From positions 1-64,000 of the forward strand of contig NZ_JADEYS010000007.1 in assembly GCF_015209595.1 (NCBI RefSeq): 64,000 nt of DNA. Reading direction: 5' to 3'. Each line of letters opens with the position of its first letter. Position 1 is the stretch's first letter. Below are positions 48,400 through 58,152 of this stretch, one piece after another. The position numbers were made by a program, and so were the translations under genes. Under the pieces are notes generated by a model that saw nothing but the letters and a program-made list of their open reading frames with translations, searched no databases and was not told where the DNA came from. Origin of the DNA: Pontibacterium sinense. GTDB taxonomy: Bacteria; Pseudomonadota; Gammaproteobacteria; Pseudomonadales; Balneatricaceae.

Positions 48400-48428
48400 A
48401 GTGTAGGGTTTGTTAGCTCAATGGGCAA
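48400..48428 (-). promoter_or_regulatory. btuB promoter
   Basis: Minus-strand TTGCCC (48423-48428) and TACACT (48400-48405) with exactly 17 bases between. Transcription would begin just at the 5' edge of the riboswitch. Confidence 0.6.
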
Positions 48429-48474
48429 TTGAAAGGCAGTCAGTGGAAGATGAAGGTCATTCATGAACATCTTG

Positions 48475-49383
48475 TCATTCTGACTTTTCTTTCAAGTCGT
48501 TATAAAGCTGCTCATTGGCAGGAAGTTCTATGCCCGCGATTTGCGCTTGTTTTAACAAATAGCCAGTAATGAAATCTAATTCCGTTTTACGTTGATGGCG
48601 CACGTCCTGAAGCATTGAGGAGAAATTGCTGCCTGTGGCTTTTGCGACAATTTCTGCCTGTTGCAGAATTGGCCCGTCAAACAGTTTCAGATGCTTGTGA
48701 TGACAGAGTTGTTCGATCTCATAGCACAACCGCGCCATATGCTGATGTTTCTCCGGGTCTTCGGCTAAGGCTCCATTGCGGCAATCGTAGAAAGCGGTGA
48801 GTGGATTGATGGCGCAATTGATCGCCAGCTTTCGCCATAGACTGAGTTCAATCGATGGGTCTGCCACTAATTTGAGTGGTGCTGCCGGTGTCATCCCGGC
48901 AGGGAGGTTGGGCAGATCTCCCTTCGAGAGTGCGCCCACTTTAGTCTCTCCGTGTCCGGCATACACCACATGAAAAGGAGACTTAAGCCAGGCCCCATCG
49001 GTTGTGGATGCGGCCCAAACATTGATCGGCGCCATAAGTTCTGCTGCTTGCTGCTGAGCGCCCATTCCATTTTGTAATATCACGATTGATGCGTTGGACC
49101 GGCATTTGTCCTTCAGCGGTTGGATGGCGCTGGCGGTATCGTATGCCTTAGTCGTCACCAGTAGATGGCTGATGTTATCGCATCTGTCAGCGAGACAGGC
49201 TTCAACTGCATAGTCTTCGGTTGTGTCATTTGTTTCCAGACGAACCGATCCCGCTTTCTCAAATTCATCCAATCGGTGGGAATTCCGCAGAATCATTGTC
49301 ACCTTGTGGCCAGCCTTTACCAGATGGGCGGCCCAGAGGCAGCCGATAGAGCCTGCACCCAAAATATGCCAGTGATCAGCCAT
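48475..49383 (-). CDS. panE: 2-dehydropantoate 2-reductase
   Basis: A 302-residue ketopantoate reductase family protein, which makes pantoate for CoA with NADPH. The N-terminal Rossmann motif HILGAGSIGCLWAAHL, the LVTTKAYDT strand and the catalytic-Lys helix WRKLAINCAINPLTAF are visible. It is transcribed alone. The family also includes other 2-oxoacid reductases, so substrate identity is likely but not proven. Confidence 0.9.
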   Translation of the reverse strand: MADHWHILGAGSIGCLWAAHLVKAGHKVTMILRNSHRLDEFEKAGSVRLETNDTTEDYAVEACLADRCDNISHLLVTTKAYDTASAIQPLKDKCRSNASIVILQNGMGAQQQAAELMAPINVWAASTTDGAWLKSPFHVVYAGHGETKVGALSKGDLPNLPAGMTPAAPLKLVADPSIELSLWRKLAINCAINPLTAFYDCRNGALAEDPEKHQHMARLCYEIEQLCHHKHLKLFDGPILQQAEIVAKATGSNFSSMLQDVRHQRKTELDFITGYLLKQAQIAGIELPANEQLYNDLKEKSE

Positions 49384-49512
49384 TGATTCGTTTTCCTGTG
49401 TATCGCTTCGGTTCGAGGGAGAGCTGTAATGATAACTATCTGAACGACAGGGTGAAATGGGTCAGAGGCTCATATAAAATCCCAGTATTGGTTAAAATTA
49501 CAGGAGCAATCA

Positions 49513-49998
49513 ATGCCATCTTTTGACGTAGTATCTGAACTGGATACTCATGAGCTGACCAACGCTGTCGATCAGGCCAACCGTGAAATTGATAAACGCT
49601 ATGATTTTAAAGGCGTGGATGCCACATTCGAGCTGAATGATGATTCTATCGTGATGATTGCTGAGGTTGATTTCCAGCTACAGCAGATGATGGATGTTCT
49701 GCGGACAAAGATGGTCGCGCGCAAAATTGATATCCGTTGTATGGATGTTAAGGATGCTGAAATGGCTAACATGCGTGCGCGTCAGACGGTTGTACTGAAG
49801 CAGGGTCTGGATCAGCCTACCGCGAAAAAGATCACCAAAATGATCAAAGACGATAAAAAGCTGAAAGTGCAGACACAAGTACAGGGTGAACAGGTACGTG
49901 TGACGGGCAAGAAACGTGATGACCTGCAGCAGGTGATTGCGATGTTACGTGAATCTGATCTGGATATTCCTCTCCAGTTTAACAACTTCCGCGATTGA
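49513..49998 (+). CDS. yajQ: YajQ family nucleotide-binding protein
   Basis: A 161-residue DUF520 protein. Members bind c-di-GMP (shown in Xanthomonas and Pseudomonas) and nucleic acids. The N-terminal MPSFDVVSELDTHELTNAVDQ and C-terminal LPLQFNNFRD-type end (here IPLQFNNFRD) are near-invariant in the family. It lies 50 bases before ampG. Confidence 0.96.
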   Translation: MPSFDVVSELDTHELTNAVDQANREIDKRYDFKGVDATFELNDDSIVMIAEVDFQLQQMMDVLRTKMVARKIDIRCMDVKDAEMANMRARQTVVLKQGLDQPTAKKITKMIKDDKKLKVQTQVQGEQVRVTGKKRDDLQQVIAMLRESDLDIPLQFNNFRD

Positions 49999-50047
49999 TC
50001 GTTGTCTCACCGCAACATGCTTTAATTGACTTAAAACGGAGCTGCTT

Positions 50048-51625
50048 ATGCAGGAGCCTCAGGCCAGCTGGCGTGAATCGCTTGGGGCTTTTCTTCATCC
50101 CCGTGTTGTTGTGATGTTGTTCTTGGGGTTCTCTGCGGGAATTCCCATTCTCCTTATCTTTTCTTCTCTTTCGCTCTGGCTGCGTGAAGCCGGAGTTGAA
50201 CGTGCTGCGATTACGTTTTTCAGTTGGGCTGCACTGGGTTACTCCTTCAAATTTGTCTGGGCGCCGCTGGTGGATCAATTGCCTGTGCCCTGGTTATCGC
50301 GTTGGTTGGGGCGACGGCGTAGCTGGTTGCTAGTGGCGCAGTTTGCCATCATCGCTGCAATAGGCGCGATGGCGAGCATTGATCCGGCGTTGGGGCCGGA
50401 GAGTCAGACAGCGATGGCACTGGCGGCTGTTGCGTTGGGTTTCTCTTCTGCCACGCAGGATATTGTGATTGATGCCTACCGTATTGAAGCGGCGGATACA
50501 CGATTGCAAAGCATGATGTCAGCAACCTATATCGCGGGTTATCGCGTGGCGATGGTGGTGGCGGGTGCGGGGGCTTTAGTGCTGGCATCGGGCTTTGGTA
50601 CTGAGCTGGGCAACTATCAGTACAACGCCTGGAGCAATACCTATTGGATCATGGCTGCGGTGATGCTGGTGGGGATTGCGACAACTCTGATTATTAAAGA
50701 GCCTGCACTGAGTGAACAGCGCAACTATACGTACAGTGCACTCGAATACGGTCGGTTTTGCGTGCTGTTTGCGCTGGCGCTCGCCAGTTTTATCCTTTGT
50801 TTTTATTTCACGTCAGAGCAGTCGGTATTGCTGAAAGAGGGTCTGGCCGAGTTTGTTGGAAATCAGGCGCTAGGTTCGTTTGTTATTGAAGCGCTGCGTT
50901 TGGTATTGGCGGCCTGTGTGAGCTTTGTAGTGGCGGGGGCTTTGTTGAAAACCGGTTTGGTCCAACACTCGATGGTTGATGAAACCTATGTGGCTCCAGT
51001 GCGTGATTTTTTTGACCGCTACGGAGTAAAAGCTGCATTGTTCCTGTTGTTGCTGGTGGGCAGTTACCGGATCTCTGATATCGTACTGGGTGTGATTTCC
51101 AATGTCTTTTATCTGGATATGGGGTTCAGCAAAGAACAGATTGCGACAGCAGTAAAAACCTTTGGAGTGGTGATGGCCATCGTGGGCGGTTTTCTTGGCG
51201 GATTATTGGCCATGCGTCAGGGGGTGATGCGGATTCTGTTTCTGGGGGCGTTTCTATCGGCTGTGACCAACCTTCTGTTTATGATTCTTGCGGATAAAGG
51301 TGCGGATCTACTGTGGCTTTATATTGTAGTTGCCGCTGATAATCTCTCGGCAGGTTTAGCTGGCGCGGCATTTGTGGCGTTTTTATCCAGCCTGACCAGT
51401 ATCTCTTTTACGGCGATGCAATATGCAATATTTAGCTCGCTGATGACCTTATTGCCGAAAGTGTTGGGTGGTTATTCCGGTTCCATCGTGGACAGTATCG
51501 GGTACGACTGGTTCTTTATCTTTACAACGTTGATCGGATTGCCGGTGCTGTTGCTGATCGTGATGGCGCGTCACTGGATTGGAATAGACGTTCTGCCACA
51601 GAAGACAGCCGTAAAGGTTGAATAA
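50048..51625 (+). CDS. ampG: AmpG-type muropeptide permease (MFS)
   Basis: A 525-residue major-facilitator protein with about 12-14 helices. The N-terminal FLGFSAGIPILLIFSSLSLWLREAG, the FVWAPLVDQ segment and SSATQDIVIDAYRIE are AmpG hallmarks. It imports GlcNAc-anhydroMurNAc peptides for wall recycling and AmpC signalling. The first ATG with GGAG upstream is used. Confidence 0.94.
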   Translation: MQEPQASWRESLGAFLHPRVVVMLFLGFSAGIPILLIFSSLSLWLREAGVERAAITFFSWAALGYSFKFVWAPLVDQLPVPWLSRWLGRRRSWLLVAQFAIIAAIGAMASIDPALGPESQTAMALAAVALGFSSATQDIVIDAYRIEAADTRLQSMMSATYIAGYRVAMVVAGAGALVLASGFGTELGNYQYNAWSNTYWIMAAVMLVGIATTLIIKEPALSEQRNYTYSALEYGRFCVLFALALASFILCFYFTSEQSVLLKEGLAEFVGNQALGSFVIEALRLVLAACVSFVVAGALLKTGLVQHSMVDETYVAPVRDFFDRYGVKAALFLLLLVGSYRISDIVLGVISNVFYLDMGFSKEQIATAVKTFGVVMAIVGGFLGGLLAMRQGVMRILFLGAFLSAVTNLLFMILADKGADLLWLYIVVAADNLSAGLAGAAFVAFLSSLTSISFTAMQYAIFSSLMTLLPKVLGGYSGSIVDSIGYDWFFIFTTLIGLPVLLLIVMARHWIGIDVLPQKTAVKVE

Positions 51626-51723
51626 AAGAGCTCAGGCGTTTGAAGCGGCCGGGCTGAGTACGAAGTGTTATTCGTACTCGGATATTCTATAGGTCATTCT
51701 TCCAAAGTGAGAAATTTGGACAC

Positions 51724-51752
51724 AAAAAAACCGGCCATTGGCCGGTTTTTTT
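51724..51752. terminator. bidirectional terminator between ampG and the fabG-like gene
   Basis: ACCGGCC/GGCCGGT arms around ATT, flanked by seven A and seven T. Confidence 0.92.
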
Positions 51753-51769
51753 GGAGAATGTATCGAGAA

Positions 51770-52537
51770 TTAGATGCGCAGTGCGCCGTCTACTTCGATA
51801 CAACGACCATTCACGTAGTCGTTTTCCAGAATGAAGGTCACAGTACGTGCGATCTCTTCTGGTTTGCCCAGACGCTTAGCTGGAATACCTGCTGCAATCT
51901 TATCCAGTGCTTCAGGTTTCATGCTCATAACCATTTCAGTACCGATGTAGCCTGGTGCAATGGATGTCGCACGAATGCCGTAGCGTGCCAGTTCTTTAGC
52001 CCAGGTTACAGCCATCGCTTCTACGCCTGCTTTAGTTGCAGTGTAGTTAGTCTGGCCCATGTTGCCGTGGCGGGAGATAGAGGAGATGTTGATGATGCAG
52101 CCTTCAACACCCAGATCAATCATCTGAGCTGCGGCTTCACGTGCACACAGGAAAGTACCGGTCAGGTTAACGTCCATAACCAGGTTCCACTGATCCATGC
52201 TCATCTTGCTAGCGACTTTACCCGTCTCACGATCAACCTTCAGGAACAGACCGTCACGGGTAACACCCGCGTTGTTCACAACACCGTTTAGAGTACCGAA
52301 GTCGGCAACCACGTTCTGGAACAGTTTTTCGACATCTGCTTCATCCGCAACGTTACAGATGTAGCCACGTGCTTCCACGCCTTTTTCCATGCAAAGACCG
52401 ACAGTTTCGTCCAGTGCTTCCTGGCTCAGGTCAGCCAGAGCCAGCTTTACACCCTTACCAGCCAGTTCCAGTGCCATTGAACGACCCAGGCCGCGACCGC
52501 CGCCAGTAATTACAATAACTTTATCATTCAGTTCCAT
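51770..52537 (-). CDS. FabG-like short-chain dehydrogenase/reductase
   Basis: A 255-residue classical SDR. The cofactor motif TGGGRGLG is at residues 11-18, NNAG at 88-91, and the catalytic Ser152-Tyr165-x3-Lys169 is intact. It resembles 3-oxoacyl-ACP reductase, but Asp36 after the second strand suggests NAD(H) preference, unlike the NADPH-using FabG of fatty-acid synthesis. It stands alone outside any fab cluster, so it is probably a paralogue. It contains a short insertion around VDRETGKVASKMSM. Confidence 0.88.
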   Translation of the reverse strand: MELNDKVIVITGGGRGLGRSMALELAGKGVKLALADLSQEALDETVGLCMEKGVEARGYICNVADEADVEKLFQNVVADFGTLNGVVNNAGVTRDGLFLKVDRETGKVASKMSMDQWNLVMDVNLTGTFLCAREAAAQMIDLGVEGCIINISSISRHGNMGQTNYTATKAGVEAMAVTWAKELARYGIRATSIAPGYIGTEMVMSMKPEALDKIAAGIPAKRLGKPEEIARTVTFILENDYVNGRCIEVDGALRI

Positions 52538-52796
52538 CGGGGTTACCTTATTCTCGGTTAACTCTATTTTTTATTGTGCGTTGCGTCATTTTGCGTAAGC
52601 AAACGTTATATCGCTTTTGCACAAAAGTCTAGAATCTGAATAGGTAAAATTAAGCGTTATCCCCTATGTTTTATGCCTGTTTCTTGGGGTTTTTGAATGC
52701 TGCGTCTGCTAACTGGCTGAAAAATAATGCATTTTGCAGGTGCGTAAAATTTATGTGCAGGTGCGCAATGAATGAAAATTTATCCCAAAGTAGGGG

Positions 52797-52823
52797 GTGA
52801 AATATACCTTTTTAACCCCATAT
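52797..52823 (+). promoter_or_regulatory. putative sigma-32 heat-shock promoter of fxsA
   Basis: GTGAAA (52797-52802) and CCCCATAT (52816-52823), 13 bases apart. The -10 fits CCCCATNT exactly, and the spacing is identical to the groES promoter in this window. Confidence 0.6.
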
Positions 52824-52913
52824 AGGGTTACACATAATAGGTTGCTGACGGGGTGGGGAGGCGAACGTCATCGATCCGAGTGGTAAGTCTGCCCGTGTGG
52901 GCATATTCCCGCT

Positions 52914-52937
52914 ATAGTCATGATGACTCATGACTAT
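52914..52937. other. 24-base perfect palindrome in the fxsA leader
   Basis: ATAGTCATGA and TCATGACTAT arms enclose TGAC. It lies 24 bases before the fxsA start codon. A TATAGT hexamer overlaps its left edge. It could be an operator or a hairpin near the ribosome site. Confidence 0.7.
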
Positions 52938-52961
52938 CCGAATTGTATCCAGAGGTATTTA

Positions 52962-53501
52962 ATGCGGTTTCTTTTTCTGCTGTTCATTATCGTTCCTATC
53001 ATCGAAATCACGTTGCTGATTCAGGTGGGTCAGGCGATTGGTGCCTGGTATACCGTGGGTTTGGTGGTGATGTCTGCATTTGTGGGTGTCAATATGCTGC
53101 GGTATCAGGGGCTTTCTACGTTGGCTCGCGCTCAGCAGCGGGCCAATCAGGGAGAAATACCCGGCAGTGAAATGGTTGAGGGTATTGTGCTGGCGGTGGG
53201 AGGAGCGTTATTGGTGACGCCCGGCTTCGTAACCGATGTGATTGGTTTCTGTTGCCTTATCCCGTATACCCGTCAGGGACTTGCCAAAGCGATGATCAGC
53301 CGTTTCACCGTGGTGGCGATGCATCATCAACAGTCTCCTTTTATGGGAGCCGGTTTTCCCCCATCCGGAAGTCAGCCTGATTCACCGTCTGAAGTCCCAG
53401 AGGGTGACACTAAATACAGCGATTCGCCATTTAAGAAAGATAAGCCATCTCGGCCACAATCCGGTGATGTGATTGATGGCGAGTACCACCACAAAGACTA
53501 A
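52962..53501 (+). CDS. fxsA: FxsA family membrane protein
   Basis: A 179-residue inner-membrane protein with about three to four helices. The start giving MRFLFLLFIIVPIIEITLLIQVG is the conserved FxsA N-terminus, preceded by AGAGG; an upstream in-frame start would run through the palindrome. The tail is hydrophilic and ends with the typical DVIDGEYHHKD-like motif. E. coli FxsA suppresses phage T7 exclusion by F plasmid when overproduced; its normal role is unknown. It sits upstream of groES-groEL. Confidence 0.93.
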   Translation: MRFLFLLFIIVPIIEITLLIQVGQAIGAWYTVGLVVMSAFVGVNMLRYQGLSTLARAQQRANQGEIPGSEMVEGIVLAVGGALLVTPGFVTDVIGFCCLIPYTRQGLAKAMISRFTVVAMHHQQSPFMGAGFPPSGSQPDSPSEVPEGDTKYSDSPFKKDKPSRPQSGDVIDGEYHHKD

Positions 53502-53540
53502 GTTGCACCAAAAAAAATCAAAAATTCTATGGGTTGGGTG

Positions 53541-53567
53541 TTGAAATCAATTTTACCGACCCCATCT
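53541..53567 (+). promoter_or_regulatory. sigma-32 heat-shock promoter of groESL
   Basis: TTGAAA (53541-53546) and CCCCATCT (53560-53567) with a 13-base spacer, about 91 bases before groES. Both elements match the sigma-32 consensus. Confidence 0.88.
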
Positions 53568-53658
53568 AGGAAACAACCGCCTAAGGATGGTGGAACCATC
53601 CGGGCTTAAAACAAATAACATATTGTTTTTCGATCAGTTAGATCAGGAGAATGAACAG

Positions 53659-53952
53659 ATGAAAATTCGTCCACTTCACGACCGTGTTGTTATTCGTCGT
53701 AACGAGGAAGAAGCTACCACTGCTGGTGGTATCGTACTGCCAGGCGCTGCTGCAGAAAAACCTAATCAGGGTGAAGTAGTTGCAGTTGGCGAAGGCCGTG
53801 TTCTTAACAGCGGTGACGTTCAGCCACTGACTGTTAAAGTGGGTGATACAGTTTTGTTTGGTGGTTACGCAGGCTCCAACACCGTTAAAGTTGGTGGCGA
53901 AGAACTGCTGATCATGACCGAAGGCGAAATTTACGGCGTACTGGAAGACTAA
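53659..53952 (+). CDS. groES: co-chaperonin GroES
   Basis: The 97-residue lid of the GroEL cage. [14 protein letters not shown] and the mobile loop [15 protein letters not shown] are standard. CAGGAG precedes the chosen ATG. It is followed by groEL after 60 bases. Confidence 0.99.
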   Translation: MKIRPLHDRVVIRRNEEEATTAGGIVLPGAAAEKPNQGEVVAVGEGRVLNSGDVQPLTVKVGDTVLFGGYAGSNTVKVGGEELLIMTEGEIYGVLED

Positions 53953-54009
53953 TAGTCTCCAGGTTACCTATCGTTTTTTTAAGAATTTATCGATTACGGG
54001 ATTATTTGA

Positions 54010-55662
<1,653 letters not shown>

Positions 55663-55687
55663 TCACTAGCCCCTAGTGAACCCTGAT

Positions 55688-55715
55688 AAAAGCCCCGCAA
55701 TTGCGGGGCTTTTTG
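55688..55715 (+). terminator. terminator after groEL
   Basis: GCCCCGCAATTGCGGGGC stem, with AAAA before and five T after. It is nearly the same hairpin as the fumarase terminator that the IS element has split. Confidence 0.9.
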
Positions 55716-55803
55716 CGTTATGAGCCTCGCTGTAATCTTTTGTCTGAAGGGTAAAACTGCTAGTGTGGTTGGGTTAATTGGATTGAGATTTTGGTGACAG
55801 CGC

Positions 55804-56778
55804 ATGAGTCGAGATGACTTTGATATTCCAGACCTGGGACCGGCGGAGCCGGATCGGGTTACACCTTCCCGAAGCAGTGCCGGAGCGGCTACTGCGTCTG
55901 AAATTCAGCATCCTCCTGTAAAGCGCAGTGGCGGATGGTTTCAGTCTTTTTTGTTGATTTTATTGGTCGCTGCCTGCTCCGGATTGGGGTACTGGGGGCT
56001 GACCATGTATGAACAGCTGCAGGCCGAGAGAGCGTCGGTAGCAGAGTTGCAAGCGCAGATGAAAGAGATGAGAGGGCTGTTGAATCTGGCGGAAACCAGT
56101 GCCCAAAAATCGGGAGATACGTTGCTGGATCAGGTTACCAGCATGAGCAAAGCTGCGCAGGATAAGTACAAGCATTTTGATTCTGAGATCGCGAAGCTAT
56201 GGGCGATTACCTATCAGAAAAACAAACCTGAGCTGGAAAAGCAGGCGAAACAGATTGCAGGTCAAAATAGTCAGCTCAACTCTCTGGATAAACAACTAAA
56301 ATCCCAGGGTGCTCAGCTGAAAGCGCAAGCAGAGAAAATTAGTGAAGAGACAAAGGCGATTGCCGCCCAGACGAAAGCGCTGAATGCCGTTAAACAATCA
56401 TTAGCCGTGCAGCAGAAAAAGATCACTGCGATGTCCGCTGAAGTGAATAAAAGCAAGTCTTCAGTCAAAGACCTGGTTTCCGCTGACCTGAAAAAGGTGC
56501 GCTCTGAAGTGGTAGCGGCGCAAACGGCGATGCGTCTCAGTGAAGAAGTAATGACAGAAGAGCAGGCAGTATTAACTGCTTCTCTCCGCAAACTGACAGA
56601 TCGCACTGCGGCACTGGAAAATGGGCAGCGCAAAAACGGTTTGGAACGGCGCGTGAAGAATAATGAAGATGCGGTGCGTGCTTATGATGCGACACGTCGT
56701 GAGCTGAATCGGAACTTGCTGCAGATTAAGAAGAAAATTAACGAGTTACAGCTGGCTGTAGAAAAGCAGGTTAAGTAA
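55804..56778 (+). CDS. single-pass membrane protein with long coiled coil, function unknown
   Basis: A 324-residue protein. A short cytoplasmic, proline-rich N-terminus (about residues 1-44) precedes one transmembrane helix (about 45-67; SFLLILLVAACSGLGYWGL). The rest is almost entirely alpha-helical coiled coil with Lys/Gln/Ala/Glu heptads (about 70-324). There are no catalytic motifs. I do not recognise a named family. It lies 141 bases after groEL beyond a terminator and 19 bases before the GST gene, so it more likely belongs with the latter. Confidence 0.8.
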   Translation: MSRDDFDIPDLGPAEPDRVTPSRSSAGAATASEIQHPPVKRSGGWFQSFLLILLVAACSGLGYWGLTMYEQLQAERASVAELQAQMKEMRGLLNLAETSAQKSGDTLLDQVTSMSKAAQDKYKHFDSEIAKLWAITYQKNKPELEKQAKQIAGQNSQLNSLDKQLKSQGAQLKAQAEKISEETKAIAAQTKALNAVKQSLAVQQKKITAMSAEVNKSKSSVKDLVSADLKKVRSEVVAAQTAMRLSEEVMTEEQAVLTASLRKLTDRTAALENGQRKNGLERRVKNNEDAVRAYDATRRELNRNLLQIKKKINELQLAVEKQVK

Positions 56779-56797
56779 TCCCTGAGGGCGATGGCAG

Positions 56798-57415
56798 ATG
56801 ATTAAAGTTTATGGTGGTGTATTTTCCCGTGGCAGCATGGTGATGTGCGCACTGGAAACATTGGGTGTCGAATATGAAATGGTATCAATGTCGGCCCGTG
56901 ATCCGAATACACAGACCGCCGAATACCGTGCGCTGAATCCTACGGGTAAACTGCCGACCATTGTTGATGGTGATCTGGTACTGTTCGAGACGCAGGCGAT
57001 CTTGTTTTATCTGGCACAGAAGTACGGTAACAATCTGTTGTGGGCCGATACAGCGGAAGAGGTGGCCGACATCTATCGTTGGTCACTGTATGTGAGCAAT
57101 CAGATGGAAGTGCCCTCGCTGAACTTGCTGTTACAGATGAAGTACAGCCCGGATGGCCAAGGTGATCCGGCTAAGATCTCGGAAGCGAATGCTGAATTGG
57201 ACCGTTTTCTGCCAATACTGGAGCAGCGCCTGGAAGGTCGTGAGTTTGTTGCCTGTGATAAGCGTACAGTCGCGGATATTCACGGTGCCAGCGTATTAGC
57301 ATGGGCCAAACTGTCTGGATTTGATTACGATCGTTATCCAAACGTACATGCCTGGATCAAGCGTCAGTTGAAGTCTGAGGCTGCGCAACGGGTAATGGCA
57401 AAAGCAAAAGGGTGA
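56798..57415 (+). CDS. glutathione S-transferase family protein
   Basis: A 205-residue GST fold. The N-terminal thioredoxin-like domain ends in the conserved LNPTGKLPTIVDGDLVLFETQAILFYLAQK segment with the cis-Pro and the Glu-Thr/Ser glutathione contact. The C-terminal helical domain carries the VADIHGASVLAW motif. Substrate unknown. Ser10/Ser13 near the N-terminus are candidate catalytic residues. Confidence 0.9.
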   Translation: MIKVYGGVFSRGSMVMCALETLGVEYEMVSMSARDPNTQTAEYRALNPTGKLPTIVDGDLVLFETQAILFYLAQKYGNNLLWADTAEEVADIYRWSLYVSNQMEVPSLNLLLQMKYSPDGQGDPAKISEANAELDRFLPILEQRLEGREFVACDKRTVADIHGASVLAWAKLSGFDYDRYPNVHAWIKRQLKSEAAQRVMAKAKG

Positions 57416-57523
57416 TTCGGGTGCTGAGGGGGATGATTACCCCCTTAGCTAACGCGGATTTGATCATGGCCTGTATAACAGGCAGAATAAGCGGTTTCCT
57501 CTGAATATACTTTGAACACATCC

Positions 57524-58093
57524 ATGAAAATTCGTGCGTTCTTTGCACTGACCCTACCTGATTCCGTCGTGCGCTGGTTAGCTGACCACGCAGATACTCT
57601 CTGTGAATACGATAAGCAGGTCGAAGTAGAATGGGTTGATTCAGAGACCTACCACCTGACATTGTGTTTCCTGGGCGATATTAGTCTGGAGCAGGTGGAT
57701 CAGGTAGAAGCTCTGGCACGTGAGCGGCTGAAGGATAGCACCTCATTTCAGGTGCATATCAATGCAACTGACTATTACCGTGTCAGTAAGAAGTTGGCGC
57801 TGGTTGCTGCGCTACCCAATGCCAACGAAGAGATTATGCATCTGCACGATCTGATGGGGCAGGTTGCTACCGAGGCAGGCATTCCGCAGGAAGACAAAGG
57901 TTTTAGCTTTAGGCCACATGTCACGCTGGGACGCTTGCCAGGTAAGAAAAATGGATTTAAGCCGCCAGAAGCGTGGCCAGAGGTTGATCTGATCAGTTTG
58001 GCTGATTCGGTTGTCCTCTTTCAGAGTAAACCGGGGGAGCGTGGTTCGATTTATACACCGCTGTTCGAAATCCCCCTGCAAGATTTGGCTTAA
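57524..58093 (+). CDS. thpR: RNA 2',3'-cyclic phosphodiesterase
   Basis: A 189-residue 2H phosphoesterase (2'-5' RNA ligase family, LigT/ThpR). The two catalytic tetrapeptides are visible as His44-x-Thr46 (HLTL) and His132-x-Thr134 (HVTL). The ATG giving MKIRAFFAL is preferred over an upstream TTG. It opens 2',3'-cyclic phosphate RNA ends. Confidence 0.93.
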   Translation: MKIRAFFALTLPDSVVRWLADHADTLCEYDKQVEVEWVDSETYHLTLCFLGDISLEQVDQVEALARERLKDSTSFQVHINATDYYRVSKKLALVAALPNANEEIMHLHDLMGQVATEAGIPQEDKGFSFRPHVTLGRLPGKKNGFKPPEAWPEVDLISLADSVVLFQSKPGERGSIYTPLFEIPLQDLA

Positions 58094-58152
58094 GCGCTTT
58101 ATTCAAGCGACCCCTTAAGTTTCCCAGACATCCCAAATTAGATACTAAATTT

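Larger units (their letters stand above)
52538..52961. other. 424-base intergenic region between the fabG-like gene and fxsA
   Basis: No gene is visible. It is A/T-rich on the left, presumably holding the fabG-like promoter on the minus strand. On the right it holds a sigma-32-type promoter and a perfect palindrome (both listed separately). Confidence 0.6.
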
